From assembly GCA_047495785.1 (NCBI GenBank), contig JBLDXI010000024.1, positions 1,302,001 through 1,366,000 of the forward strand: 64,000 bases of DNA, given 5' to 3'. Under the pieces are notes generated by a model, which worked only from the letters and a program-made list of their open reading frames with translations, ran no database searches and had not been told where the DNA came from. The position numbers and the translations under genes are program-made. Below are positions 32,387 through 42,505 of this stretch, one piece after another (within the stretch, counting starts at the first letter, position 1; each line of letters opens with the position of its first letter). This DNA is from Lepidodermella squamata. Taxonomy: Eukaryota; Gastrotricha.

Positions 32387-32419
32387 TAAATATTCTCTGT
32401 TTTATTTATTTTAGATTTT

Positions 32420-33628
32420 ATGGTAATTTCTAGAAAAATTCGAGAATTTCGCATTCGATTATCTCTATTTTCGATAATATTCTCATCGACCCTTTCCATA
32501 CTTATCCACATCACCTCGAATTTATTTTCCCCTGGAATATGTGAGCATGCCTCGGGCGAGAAATTAATTTTATATGCGACCACATTTTTTTCTGAAATGT
32601 CGCTTCATGTGTCCTATATGAACGACCACCTTAACGATTGTAATGACCTGAATTGCCGCGGCGTGGCATCGCAATACCGCGAGGCTTGTTTCGATGTCGC
32701 CGACGCGTTAATTTTTTCGCCCGTCTACGAAGATTTCTACACGGCTATGCCAATGTTCGCGCGGAAAAAACGCCGGAAATTAAGGCAGTTATGGATATTC
32801 AAGTCGTTTGAAAGTCCGATGAAGTTAACGCAAATGCTGCCGAGAAATGAAGCGTTCTACGCGTGGGCTAATGGCCGGTTCAATCTATCGCTTACATTTC
32901 GATTTGACTCTGATTTACCGGCCCCTTATCACTACCCGTTTGAATTTGTCCCTGGCTCAAAACCTATCCCGTTTAATTCGGAAATTTTCAAACGAAAATC
33001 GAAACACATCGCTGCTGTTATTTCGAACTGTAAAGATGAGTGGAATAGAATTGATCGGCTTAAAGAGTTGGAAAATTATGGTCTTACCGTTGATATTTAC
33101 GGAAAATGTGGCACGAAAATATGCCCTGGAAAAGTTTCAGGCGAGTGTTACAAACAACTGGAGAAGGATTACTTCTTTTACGCTGGACTTGAAAATACGA
33201 TCTGCCGCGATTATGTCTCAGAAAAATTCTTCGCCCCGCTAGAGTACGACATGGTGAATTTGGTAGCTGGAGGCGGGAATTATTCGTATCTCGGCCCGCC
33301 GAATTCTTTCATAAATTGGCGAGATTTTCACTCTGCCAAGGAATTGGCGGATTATTTGCTAGCTGTAGCTGCTGATGAGGAGAAATACGCTAAATTTTTC
33401 GCGTGGAGAGGCCTTTACGTATTTCCAAGTGGGCCGCCTTATAAATTCGCGTGTAACCTCTGCGAAAAATTAAGGCAGATGCTTCCCGGTACTGAACAGG
33501 CTAGTTTAATCCTCCTCAATATTTTTTTTTATTTTTTTTTCAATTATTTAAAAATACAGGTTATTGTCGACTTGAAGTCTTGGTGGTACGATCAAAGTGG
33601 ATGCGTCACAAATCCTTATAAGATATAA
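32420..33628 (+). CDS. alpha-1,3-fucosyltransferase (GT10 family)
   Basis: It transfers fucose from GDP-fucose to GlcNAc of glycans in the Golgi. A short basic tail (MVISRKIREFRIR) and a membrane anchor (LSLFSIIFSSTLSILIHI) give a type II topology. Family marks are LWIFKSFESP and KHIAAVISNC, then IYGKCG and YFFYAGLENTICRDYVSEKF. The last is the GDP-fucose signature, with ENT instead of the common ENS and MVNLVAGG in place of the usual VPVV segment. The open frame gives 402 residues. It includes 20 odd hydrophobic residues from 33500-33559 (ASLILLNIFFYFFFNYLKIQ), which are probably a 60-nt GC-AG intron; splicing gives 382 residues ending VIVDLKSWWYDQSGC. The apparent intron-poor structure is unlike most neighbours. 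A decayed 5' duplicate is at about 34965-35085. Confidence 0.82.
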   Translation: MVISRKIREFRIRLSLFSIIFSSTLSILIHITSNLFSPGICEHASGEKLILYATTFFSEMSLHVSYMNDHLNDCNDLNCRGVASQYREACFDVADALIFSPVYEDFYTAMPMFARKKRRKLRQLWIFKSFESPMKLTQMLPRNEAFYAWANGRFNLSLTFRFDSDLPAPYHYPFEFVPGSKPIPFNSEIFKRKSKHIAAVISNCKDEWNRIDRLKELENYGLTVDIYGKCGTKICPGKVSGECYKQLEKDYFFYAGLENTICRDYVSEKFFAPLEYDMVNLVAGGGNYSYLGPPNSFINWRDFHSAKELADYLLAVAADEEKYAKFFAWRGLYVFPSGPPYKFACNLCEKLRQMLPGTEQASLILLNIFFYFFFNYLKIQVIVDLKSWWYDQSGCVTNPYKI

Positions 33629-33714
33629 TTTTATTAAATAATAAAGGCCATAATTAGTATGATTTTATGATCAGTTATAGCGCATGAATCATAATAATGA
33701 TAATCTGATTTTAT

Positions 33715-34727
33715 TCAAGCGTCGACAATGCCTTGACGATCCTCTGATTTGTTTTTGCTGACCATTTTTTTGACCTGCATCGGGAAAGCGTTCACCGCGT
33801 TGCCAACATTACCGTCTGATTTGAAAAATTCCGGAATCGCAAAAATCGAAACGGCCAACCAAGGCAGAGCGCATAGATAAGCCATAATCTGGAATTGACA
33901 ATTATGAAAAAATTTAAAAATTTACTAACAAATAATTACGTATGTAGCCTCAAGGAGGCTGAAATCTGGCTTCTCAATGGGAATGCACAAAACATTGCCC
34001 GTGCAAACTGGGTCGGCCTTGATCATTGCCATCAAGTCCATCTTAGTTTCGACCTCATTAACGCCCTTCATTAAAAAGGTAGCCGCGCCGATCCAAAACG
34101 GAACCATTATGAAACACGTGAACATTGTGATTCTGGTACATCGGCGATCAGTATCGTCAGGGCTGTGATCCTTAATTATCTGCGATGTAACGTTTAGGAT
34201 CAAATTTAGTCTTTGACGAAAAATCGATAAGTATACTTACCTCTTTCCAACATGCGGAGACCAAAAATGCGATAGCGGCAAAAACAACGTAGACGATAGC
34301 CGCTGGTTGGGCAATATCCGTTTGAATAGAAAAATCCAGCGCATTCGATTGTTTTACGTAAATTGAACTTGATCACATAGTTCAATAGATTATTAAATCA
34401 AATTGTTGGAGATAACTCACTCGAAAGGATAGACAGTGTCGATGATAGCCGTTTTCGGGGTGAAAATGAACGAACAATTCCTCGATGGGCACGATGAAAT
34501 GTAGGAGCCTGTAATGTGTGTCAAGCCGAAATACGGATACGTTTCAAGTTGGATGGCAGTCAGAATCGTTACGAAAGGTATAATGAACAGCTGAAATTGA
34601 ATGCATTTTTATCGTAATTCTTTGGGAATTTCTTTGGTTATGTTACCAAGCTGAAAAGTGGTACCAAAACTAGGAAGATGAGTACCAACGCGCCTACAAC
34701 TTCCAGCCAGCTACATTTGTTAGCCAT
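33715..34727 (-). CDS. four-pass membrane protein, unrecognised, copy 1
   Basis: I do not recognise the family. Exons can be joined from MANKCSWLEVVG at 34727 through five pieces to a stop at 33715. The borders are GTAACA..TTTCAG, GTGAGT..ATCAAG, GTAAGT..CATCGCAG and GTAATT..TTCCAG. The protein is about 250 residues with four hydrophobic segments: an extended first one (VGALVLIFLVLVPLFSL plus LFIIPFVTILTA), then AAIVYVVFAAIAFLVSAC, ITMFTCFIMVPFWIGAATF and IMAYLCALPWLAVSIFAIP. The first loop has SCPSRNCSF and the second has DPVCTGNVLCIP, cysteine pairs suited to disulfides in a claudin-like or tetraspan layout. The tail is basic. The stop codon overlaps an AATAAA signal (TGAATAAAA). It converges on the fucosyltransferase, 86 nt apart. 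Confidence 0.78.
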
Positions 34728-34964
34728 TTTCTAGCTGTAATTCTGTGATGTTCGCGACAATAAAAATACCAACAATCACGGTGAGGCTAGAATAAATAGT
34801 CAGAGACATGTTTCACATTTTTAATGATAAGAACTTATCAAAGATAATATAGGTTTCATGAATCCCGAATCGGTGAAAAAAGCTTATTGAGATAAATTAT
34901 AAAATAGATAAAGTATGACAAACATAGATAGCGTATAATTTTATCATACAATTACTTTTTCATA

Positions 34965-35090
34965 TCGCCGATGATTTATTTTCGCCGGTAATATTTGAGC
35001 ACGCTTCAAGTAAGCGAAAAATTAATTTCATATGCGACCACATTTTTTTCCTCGGAATGGCTGCTCGTAGAAATATATATAACGCGAATT
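34965..35090 (+). pseudogene. relic of the 5' part of a duplicated fucosyltransferase
   Basis: The stretch TTTATTTTCGCCGGTAATAT, then GAGCACGC and AAATTAATTT, ending ATATGCGACCACATTTTTTT, matches the fucosyltransferase at about 32520-32592. It carries several substitutions and small indels that break the frame. Nothing of the catalytic part remains. Its place between the two copies of the four-pass gene indicates that the whole fucosyltransferase and four-pass block was duplicated and the second transferase was then lost. Confidence 0.78.
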
Positions 35091-35440
35091 TTGCTAATCG
35101 TACAAATATTTCAGATATATTCATGCTGAACTTTGAAATTTTCATGGTTTAATCAATTTTGATCGCAACTGTTCCAAATTTAAACCGTATGTGCATCGAA
35201 GCGTGACCAACCTCCCGCCGAACTTAGGCATGCATTAGGGAAAAATTCAGTATCAACCACCCTGAAAACCAAAAATACCCGAGGTCGGTAATATCATAAA
35301 CACCGATGGGCCCGGCCCGTAAAAATATACTTGTCGGTATCGAAATTGAGTAAATGGCTGAATTTCGAAGTTTTTATTCGAATATATGTATGACTAGCAA
35401 ACATTTCTTTTATATACAAATTTATAAAATCTGATGTTAT

Positions 35441-36454
35441 TCAAGCATTGACAATGCCTTGACGATCCTCTGATTTGCTTTTGGCGAAAAAGTGTTTGAC
35501 CTGCATAGGGAAAGCATTCACAGCGTTGCCAACATTTCCGTCTGATTTGAAAAATTCCGGGATCGCAAATATCGAAACGGCCAACCAAGGCAGAGCGCAC
35601 AAATAAGCCATAATCTAAGAGTGAAAATAATAGTAAAATTGCGAAAATCACTGAAAATTATTTACGTATGTAGCATCAAGGAAGCTGAAATCTGGCTGTT
35701 CGACGGGAAAGCATAAAACGCTGCCCGTGCAAACTGGGTCGCTCTTAATCATGGCCATCAAGTCCATCTTAGTTTCGACCTCATTAGCGCCCTTCATCAA
35801 AAAGGTAGCCGCGCCGATCCAAAAAGGAACCATTAAGAAACACGTGAACATCGTGATTCTGGCTCGGCGTCGATCAGAATCGCCCGAGGTGTGATCCCTA
35901 ATGACCTGATAGCGTTTATGATCAAATTTAGCCATCTTTTATGTTTGACAAAATATAGATAGGTATACCTCTTTCCAACATGATGAGACCAAAAATGCGA
36001 TGGCGGCAAAAACAACGTAGACTATAGCCGCTGGTTGGGCAATGTCTGTTTGAATGGAAACGTCCGGCGCGTCTGTTTGTTTTACGTAAATAGAACTTGA
36101 ACGCAAAATTCAATAGAATTCATTTATTATTATTATATATTTGAGACAACTCACTCGAAAGGATACACACTGTCGACGGCAACCGTTTTTTGCCTAAACG
36201 AACAATTCCTCGATTGGCACGACGCGACGTAGGATCCTGTATAGTGTGCCAAGCCGAAATAGGGATACGTTTGTATATGGATGACAGTCAAAATGGTGGC
36301 GAAAGGTATGATGAACAACTGGAATTTATTGCATTTATTGTAAGCATTTATTGAAAATGTCTTTGGTTGTTACCAGAAAGAAAAGCGGTACAAAAATTAG
36401 AAAGATGAACATTATGACGCCCACAACCTCCAGCCAGCCGCATTTGTTAGCCAT
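35441..36454 (-). CDS. four-pass membrane protein, unrecognised, copy 2
   Basis: Tandem duplicate of the gene at 33715-34727, with the same five exons and borders, starting MANKCGWLEVVGVIMFIFLI. Differences concentrate in the first loop (HYTGSYVASCQSRNCSFRQ) and in small substitutions such as RRRARITMFTCFLMVP. The last exon (IMAYLCALPWLAVSIFAIPE) is almost unchanged. The cysteine pairs are kept. The stop codon context TGAATAACA has lost the AATAAA found in copy 1, so a different poly(A) site must be used. About 200 nt of upstream sequence, including AATAAATAGTCAG and CATGAATCCCGAATCGGTGA, is nearly identical between the copies, so the promoters were duplicated too. Function is unknown. Confidence 0.78.
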
Positions 36455-36709
36455 GTTTTAGCTCTAATTCTGTGATGATCGCCAAAATAATATAACCAAC
36501 AATCATGGTGAGGCTAGAATAAATAGTCAGAGGCATGTTTCACATTTTTAATGATAGGAACTTATCAAAGATGATATAGGTTTCATGAATCCCGAATCGG
36601 TGAAAAAAGCTTATTGAGATAAAATATAAAATAGATAAAGTAGGACAAACATAGATAACGTATAATTTTATCATGCTAATTTGATAAAAAAAATCCAGCT
36701 TAAAAAGCG

Positions 36710-37045
36710 ATGAATCAATTCGCGTATCCTTCCAAGGCTATTCTTATTCACCTTGTCGCGTCCAGAAACAAAAACTGGGGTATGATGAATCAGGGGATGC
36801 TGCCGGAGATCATTCATCAACAAATGGCGACGCCGAAACCTGTTCGCCCCACATGGGACATCGACCCTTATCTCTGGAAAAGCCCCATTGGTGAAGAAAT
36901 TGTTGTTCGAAACTCCTCAACAGGATTCATTGTTTGGCAGCTTTTCTCGCCAAAATCGCTGGCTGATTTGACGCCAATAAATTCACCAAATTCCGAAAAT
37001 GATCTGAAAGTTTTCGAATCTAAAATAGACGAAGGTCACCAATAA
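36710..37045 (+). CDS. hypothetical protein, 111 residues
   Basis: A single ATG-initiated frame without a membrane segment. Composition is normal for a protein (PTWDIDPYLWKSPIGEE, then FIVWQLFSPKSL). I recognise no family. It lies just upstream of, and divergent from, the second four-pass gene, and convergent with the first gene of the small membrane protein array. No introns, signal peptide or clear promoter can be shown, so it may be real or chance. Confidence 0.35.
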   Translation: MNQFAYPSKAILIHLVASRNKNWGMMNQGMLPEIIHQQMATPKPVRPTWDIDPYLWKSPIGEEIVVRNSSTGFIVWQLFSPKSLADLTPINSPNSENDLKVFESKIDEGHQ

Positions 37046-37256
37046 TTCAAAGCTAAACCGGAGGAGAAGTTCTGATTTTTAGGATTTGACCATGATGCCT
37101 CGGCCCCAAATGTGGCGTGCTACGAAACAATAATTTTACATTTTTCAAGCGTATAGTAAAACGAAATCAATGTATTTTTATTATTATTCAAAATTAATGG
37201 TATTTTTGTCGTTTCACCGGTTTTCTCAAAGATCCGGATGAAAGCTGATTGTTTGT

Positions 37257-37717
37257 CTAATATCGATACAGGCCATTGGTAGCCGCCGCGCCCTTGGCGC
37301 CCAAATAGTTGGGCGCAATCACGGACATTCGCGGCTGTTGGAACATGCCCTGAACGCCGGAGATAACAGGCTTGATGCCTTCGAAATCGTTAGGATTTTT
37401 CGCGAATAGGTGCTGATTAGGCGGCAACATTTGCTGCCGTTCCGACGAAAACGATCCGACTGAAGATCGCCCGCCAACGCCGGTTTGTTGCTGGCGAATA
37501 TCCATGTCGTCTTTCTCGGACGGGCTAACAGCCGATTTGTTCGCAGAAGCTCGTCTGAAATTAGGATTCGCTATAAATTTGCTATAGTGGGAATGATTAC
37601 ATACCTCATAGCCATGACAATGTTGACCATTATGGCTACTACGAGGAAAAAAATCGCTGCCATAATCGGGCAGACGATTGATAGGACCACAACATTAGTC
37701 GAGCTAGTTTCAGCCAT
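37257..37717 (-). CDS. small single-pass membrane protein of the six-gene array, member a
   Basis: Exons 37717-37605 and 37554-37257, with a 50-nt intron in phase 2 after ATGAG, give 136 residues. A short N-terminus (MAETSSTNVV) comes before a membrane segment (VLSIVCPIMAAIFFLVVAIM) at about residues 11-35. No cleavable signal is apparent. The cytosolic side starts RRASANKSAVSPSEKDD, then is rich in glutamine, serine and glycine and ends GLYRY. By the positive-inside rule it is a type III protein with the N-terminus outside. It lacks the REQ-x-AVGD block of members b, d and f. The family is not one I recognise. Confidence 0.7.
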
Positions 37718-38115
37718 GATTGCACTGTTTGACTTTGAAAAAAACTTGGTTTGCCTGCAGGTGGGAAAACCTCCTTGGTGTGCACTATACCAAATGCGAC
37801 CGCCTACAGGGAAATGCGACCAGGGAAACAAAAAATAAAAAAAGCTTTCAAGGTCTATTGATTTTTCACAATTGCTAGTCATAACATGCTCGACACTGCT
37901 CAATAATTTAGATCCCTTTCAATGACGTCCTGACTGGAGGCGGAAATCCTTGGAAAACATGAAGAAACAGAAAAACAAGATCTGGAGAATTTCCATCGCC
38001 TCGTCCTTATTTATTTTCGCAATTTTCAATTTTTAAATATAAGGGGTAAAGTTAAACTGTCGAGGATTCAGTTGAATATTCGCTATTTTTGCGGCGAAAT
38101 TTCAATCATCTTGAT

Positions 38116-38492
38116 TCAGTGGCGACTTTGGCCGAGCTCTTTAGCTTCGTCGTCGTCACTTTTGCGGCGATTAACGGCTTTGTCGAAATTTTGATCCTTG
38201 TACAGGTGAGCATTTTTATGCTGATCGAGCGAAGCCGAAGATCGAACTCGTTTGTAGTCGCCACAGCCGATTTGCTCACGGCGCTCGTCGGCCGAATTCG
38301 GTCGCACTTTTGACGGCGATTTCCTACAAAATTCAGGAATAATTAGAAAAAAAGATTCCCAATAACAAATTTCAATTCAAACCAAATCAGGAGAATAATC
38401 TTGATGACTACAATGAGGACTAGAAGCAGAATGGCCGCAATCACCGGGCTGACAACCGCGAGAACAAACGGGTTAGAAGAGCTATTTGCCAT
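38116..38492 (-). CDS. small single-pass membrane protein of the array, member b
   Basis: Exons 38492-38383 and 38323-38116, with a 59-nt intron in phase 2, give 105 residues. The N-terminus MANSSSNPF holds a possible N-glycosylation site (NSS). The membrane segment is VLAVVSPVIAAILLLVLIVV. The tail reads WKSPSKVRPNSADERREQIG and then CGDYKRVRSS. The SPSKV and ERREQ blocks are shared with member d. The tail is strongly charged. The donor is GTTTGA, weaker than usual, but the acceptor TTTTGTAG and the shared position support it. Confidence 0.68.
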
Positions 38493-39100
38493 ATTTTTGT
38501 TGGCTTTTGTTACCACAAGTATTACCTGCTAATGAAAAATCGTGATGATAGAATTTTTTGAAATCTTTCGTGGGCTTGGAATCAATCAATAATTCAGCTT
38601 TTAATTCATTAATTATTCAATTTTCTTCGATTTTTTTCGATTTTTTTCACGGAGCGACCGAAGTTCAGCACACCCTGAAACTTGATAATCATGAAATCTA
38701 AAATGAAATTTTCAAAGCAAGGAAAAGAAATTCAAAGGCGGGAGTTCAAGTGGAAAAAACTCATAGTTTGAAGGGAGAAGATAGGTAGCGACTCAGCATT
38801 CAGCTATCAGCTTCGTCGATGTGCATACGAAATGGCCAATGTCCAGCTGCGAAAATGTTCTGCTCAACATAAACTTTTCCAAGCTTGGCCTTGAATCCAG
38901 TGTCAATCGATAGACAGAGTTTGATATTTTTGATTAATTTTTGGTATCCATAGAAGCAAGAAAAAAATAAAAACGGGTGCAATCTTTCATACAACATCTA
39001 TTTTTAATAATTTTTAATAAATTTAATAAATCATTACGGAAATACCAGATGACTATTTCTCGGTTTATATAAGAAAAACGGGGTTCCGATAACTTAGTTA

Positions 39101-39579
39101 CAGTGAAACCCCGATTTGGCGTCCTTTTATTTTCCGTTGTAACGGTGACAGGTACTCGCGATCACGGGATCATGACCGACGACCCGACTTGTATTTAGGC
39201 AAAAACAGTTCCCGACAAACTAAGAAACTAGGCGGTTTTATTATTGCTAAGGCTAGGCTAATTCATGATATCCAAAACGGAAGATGATAAGTTCATGTAA
39301 AATTGGGCTTTTTATAGCCAGTTTGTGAAACAGGTGGAGCGCGCGCTGCCAAGCAGCACGCGCCGAACATATGTTGCTAGAAATAGTAAACAGGGCGGTG
39401 GCGTCACCGCCACATCCGTCTACGGGAAATCCGGGTATGCAAAAGATAAGGGGATGAAAAATCTTCATTTTTCCCCGCAGCATAGCATTGCATGTAAATT
39501 GACCCGGATTATCCGTCTTTTCGGATTTCCCGCCCGATTTTTTGGCCGGCCCGTAGATGGCCAAATCGGGGTTTCACTG
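39101..39579. mobile_element. TA-flanked MITE with CAGTGAAACCCCGATTTGGC termini (pogo/Tigger-like)
   Basis: A perfect 20-nt terminal inverted repeat stands at both ends, with TA on each side (39099-39100 and 39580-39581). The 479-nt body encodes no transposase; the open frames are short. Ends beginning CAGTG with a TA target are typical of the Tc1/mariner/pogo group. It lies between members b and c of the membrane protein array and accounts for part of the larger gap there. Confidence 0.85.
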
Positions 39580-39639
39580 TAATTTTTTACCTTGAAAATG
39601 GTTATTAGTGAAGTGCAAGAGTCCTAAAATTAGTAAAAA

Positions 39640-39755
39640 CCCCAAGCTCGACCTAGCCCTAACCTTAACCTTGATCTCTAATCAAACCCTAACCTTAACC
39701 TGAAACTGAACCCTGAAACCTAACCCTAACCCCTAACCTCTGATAACCTCAATTC
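39640..39755. repeat. degenerate CCCTAA-like (telomere-like) repeat
   Basis: Interrupted units CCCTAACC, CTTAACC and CCCTAACCCCTAACC recur over about 110 nt. The spacing is irregular. The unit resembles the TTAGGG type rather than the TTAGGC unit of many nematodes. It is too short and impure to be a telomere; it could be a healed break, a microsatellite or chance expansion. Confidence 0.5.
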
Positions 39756-39960
39756 CCAACCATCGTTTTGCTAAAAAACCAAAATTCAATAAAAAAATAT
39801 GTACGATAGAACACTTCGAATTAAGTTTTTATGTTCACATTTTTAAATAATTCAGCTATCGTTTCCATAGCAGTCTGTCGGGTTCCATAATAGGTCGACG
39901 AAACTTTTGTTTCTTTCCAAGTTCATCTCATTTTATTTTGAAGAGTAAATGCTGGGTTGA

Positions 39961-40485
39961 TCAGTAGACAAAGTTTATGTGACGTTTTGTAAGTTTTTCG
40001 CAAAATTTGTTCATGTCTTGCGTGGCCGTGGCATTGCTATTTCGCAGTACGGAACTCATAGTCTCACTCGCCTTCCCACCGATCGGTTTATTTGCCTCCG
40101 GTTTCTTGTAGATGGCTCCGCTTCGAAGGTCCTCAAGCTCATGCGATTGTTGAACTTGTTGAGGCGTCGGGGTCACGAATCGAACCAAATTATCGGCTGG
40201 TGGTGGCGGCCTTGGGACGAATCCGATGGGCTGCAAAGGCTCGGGCTTGTCGACAGATCGCACCTGGGAGAGCTGAATTTTCGTTGAGGATTTTCGGCTG
40301 TTCTCGTCTTCGACCACCCGAGGACGGCGCCTATAAGGAAAAAAGCCGTTATGAGGTTGATTAATTATGAAAAATCCGAACCTTAAAACCATGATAACTT
40401 TCACGATAATCACGACGACCACCGTCAACAAGGCGACGACGACAACGCATATTGCCCCTATAGCTCCCGGTGCCCAATCAGACAT
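39961..40485 (-). CDS. small single-pass membrane protein of the array, member c
   Basis: Start MSDWAPGAIGAICVVVVALL at 40485. The frame to 39961 is open throughout (174 residues). The intron site conserved in the family (after GTTTTAAG) is present, with a 51-nt candidate intron at 40331-40381 whose length is a multiple of three and which has no stop. Spliced, the protein is 157 residues and reads VLR then RRPRVVEDENSRKSS. Unspliced, it gains 17 hydrophobic and aromatic residues. The tail contains proline-rich PRPPPPADN and ends HINFVY. A longer N-terminal extension in frame is not supported by the relatives. Confidence 0.68.
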   Translation of the reverse strand: MSDWAPGAIGAICVVVVALLTVVVVIIVKVIMVLRFGFFIINQPHNGFFPYRRRPRVVEDENSRKSSTKIQLSQVRSVDKPEPLQPIGFVPRPPPPADNLVRFVTPTPQQVQQSHELEDLRSGAIYKKPEANKPIGGKASETMSSVLRNSNATATQDMNKFCEKLTKRHINFVY

Positions 40486-40904
40486 GCTAGTTTTATCGTT
40501 TAATAGTCTCTCCTTCAAAGGTTTTGATGAAAAAATCAAAATCGGTGCCTGAAATTTTGCGAAAAGTTACGCTAAATAATTTAACATGCTCAGTTTTTAG
40601 CGCTCTGGGCTGTCATCCAGCCGTTGTTGAGTATGATGACAAGGACATTTTTCTGCGACAAATCAGCGGCACAGCTCAGCTTATGACGTAGATTGAAGCT
40701 TTATATTGAAAACATATCTATAGAATTTAGAATTAAGGTTGCGTGGCTAAGTTCGATCCTCAGCCAAATGTATCCTGATTAGTTTCCGGCAAGAAATATT
40801 CTGCGGAAAATCAAGAAATCAAACAACCTAAATTTGAGGCTATAGTTTCCCGAATTAGGATTTTCGCAATCCCGCCCAGCCGATATAGGTCTACTGCTTA
40901 ATAT

Positions 40905-41060
40905 CACTTTTACAGAGCTGATATCGATTCCAAGATTCAAAAAATCACTGATTTTTCCCATATCAGGAGCCTTGGAAGCCAGGCATTGATAGCATTCCTA
41001 TCCAGCTAACGGTACAAAGTTGCAAAGATAAAAATCCCGGGATCAAAGGAATGATTCGAA
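40905..41060. repeat. third copy of the ATATCGAT dispersed repeat
   Basis: It contains GATATCGATTCCAAGATTC, AATCACTGATTTTTCCCATATC, GCCTTGGAAGCC and CAGCTAACGGTACAAAGTTGC. These blocks correspond in order to those at about 1075-1205 and, inverted, at about 30890-31035. Divergence between copies is considerable, so the family is old. No terminal repeats are obvious. Confidence 0.55.
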
Positions 41061-41324
41061 ATCGGAAAAATCGACGAGATGCGTATAGGACCAATTATTC
41101 ATAGGAACAAATATTCAGAAGCCATCGAATCCCTGTTTCCTTAAATTTACGTTCGAAACGGCGCAAAAGACTGCCTTTTTGCACTAAAATTCACCCATTT
41201 TTTGATCTTTTAATATCGAATATAACAATAACAACTATGTCAGCGAACAAGTTCACCGTTACATGCCACTGATTTATACAAGAACACCTATGAAAGTCCT
41301 TATATCGCGAATTCTGCCTTGATT

Positions 41325-41730
41325 TCAGTTGTAAACATCGTGCGACTCTGTGCTGTAAGTCTTCCGAAGCACATCGGCATTCATGGATCGGTCGCTTCCG
41401 GAACCGCTGCCGTGGCCCATCTTAGCGTATGTGACGTCACGAGGGTACCGGCCACTCTTCGTCATTTCGCCTTTGAGAACACCCGAGGCGATCCGTTTGC
41501 CATCGCCTACTGCCATTTGCTCGCGGCGGTCCATAGGGCTAACTTTCGACGGCGAACCAGCCATTTCCCTGGAAAAAAAACCGAAATTGAGTGATATAAT
41601 AAAAATACTGGCTATATTGGTCATACTTGAAGGCAAATGCAACTTTGACAGCTATGAGTATCATAGCCGCGAAGACCGCAATCATCAATACGGCAATAAC
41701 GGCCACAATCGCAGCGGAAAAATCACCCAT
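41325..41730 (-). CDS. small single-pass membrane protein of the array, member d
   Basis: Exons 41730-41627 and 41568-41325, with a 58-nt phase-2 intron, give 115 residues. The N-terminus is MGDFS, and the membrane segment follows at once (AAIVAVIAVLMIAVFAAMIL). The tail contains AGSPSKVSPMDRREQMAVGD and then GKRIASGVLKGEM, closely like member b. It ends in a serine- and glycine-rich piece with possible phosphorylation sites. A TTTTTTTTAG site lies 17 nt before the ATG, like a trans-splice or 5' UTR acceptor. Only 242 nt separate it from member e. Confidence 0.72.
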
Positions 41731-41972
41731 TTTTTTCGACAATTTCTAAAAAAAATACAAGAAATAAATATTGCGAGTACGAAAACCTTATTATTGTGGG
41801 TGTTGAATCATTTATTAACTAGCCAGTTACGAGCTAAAACGCTTCCTACGTTACCTTTTAGACATCGAGGCATTCGAACTTTTAGTTGCCAGGCAGCAAG
41901 ATCAAAACAGTCAGATTTTTTAGATTTTAATATTTAAAAAAATTGAACTTGATAAAAGACGAAGAAAAGGAG

Positions 41973-42505
41973 TCAAAAATGGGTGTTGTTTGAAAACATC
42001 ATATTTCCAGGCATTGGCTGGGCGAAAGCTTTCTTGCCGAATTGTTGGGCCGGCGAGGCAAATCCTGGGAATCCTTTCCCACCACCCATCTGCAGCAGGT
42101 TCACGCCCTGGCCCGATGGCATTGAAGCTGAACAGCGAGTTTTGCCAACAAATTCCCAGGCCGCATTAGCGCCTTGGTTGAAGTTATTTTTCGCTGGAAC
42201 ATTGTACAGCGTTGGGTTCATTATCGGGCTTTGATTGTTCGAATTTTTCGGAATATCGAGGTGGAAATCGCTTTCCTTGCCGGGATTTTTGTCAGATTTA
42301 TCTTTTTCATCTTTCGCCTCTTCCTCAGCAATTTTGCCACGTTGATCCCTGAGAACAAAATTGTTTACAATAAGAAATAAATTGATGTAATTAACCCTCA
42401 CCTCCATGTTGTAATAGCTTTGTAGATGATGAAAACGAACATGAAGAAACATACTGCTATCAACGTTCCAATGACAATTGTAACTGCCAACGAGATGTCG
42501 CTCAT
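41973..42505 (-). CDS. small single-pass membrane protein of the array, member e
   Basis: Exons 42505-42402 and 42348-41973, with a 53-nt phase-2 intron (GTGAGG..TTCTCAG), give 159 residues. It starts MSDISLAVTIVIGTLIAVCF with the membrane segment to about residue 30 (FMFVFIIYKAITTW). The tail begins RDQRGKIAEEEAKDEKDKSD, then turns asparagine- and glycine-rich and ends NMMFSNNTHF. A TTTTTTTAG acceptor-like site lies just upstream of the ATG. The tail has no SPSKV or REQ block. The relationship to the other members rests on size, topology, orientation and the identical intron position. Confidence 0.72.

Noticed and set aside
39640-39755. Possibility that the CCCTAA-like tract is a true telomere
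   Set aside because: Too short and irregular, and genes continue on both sides.
41739-41742. Longer N-terminus for array member d
   Set aside because: The apparent upstream start is TTG; the ATG at 41730 matches the family layout. The same applies to upstream extensions of arrestin 10466 and sulfotransferase S4.
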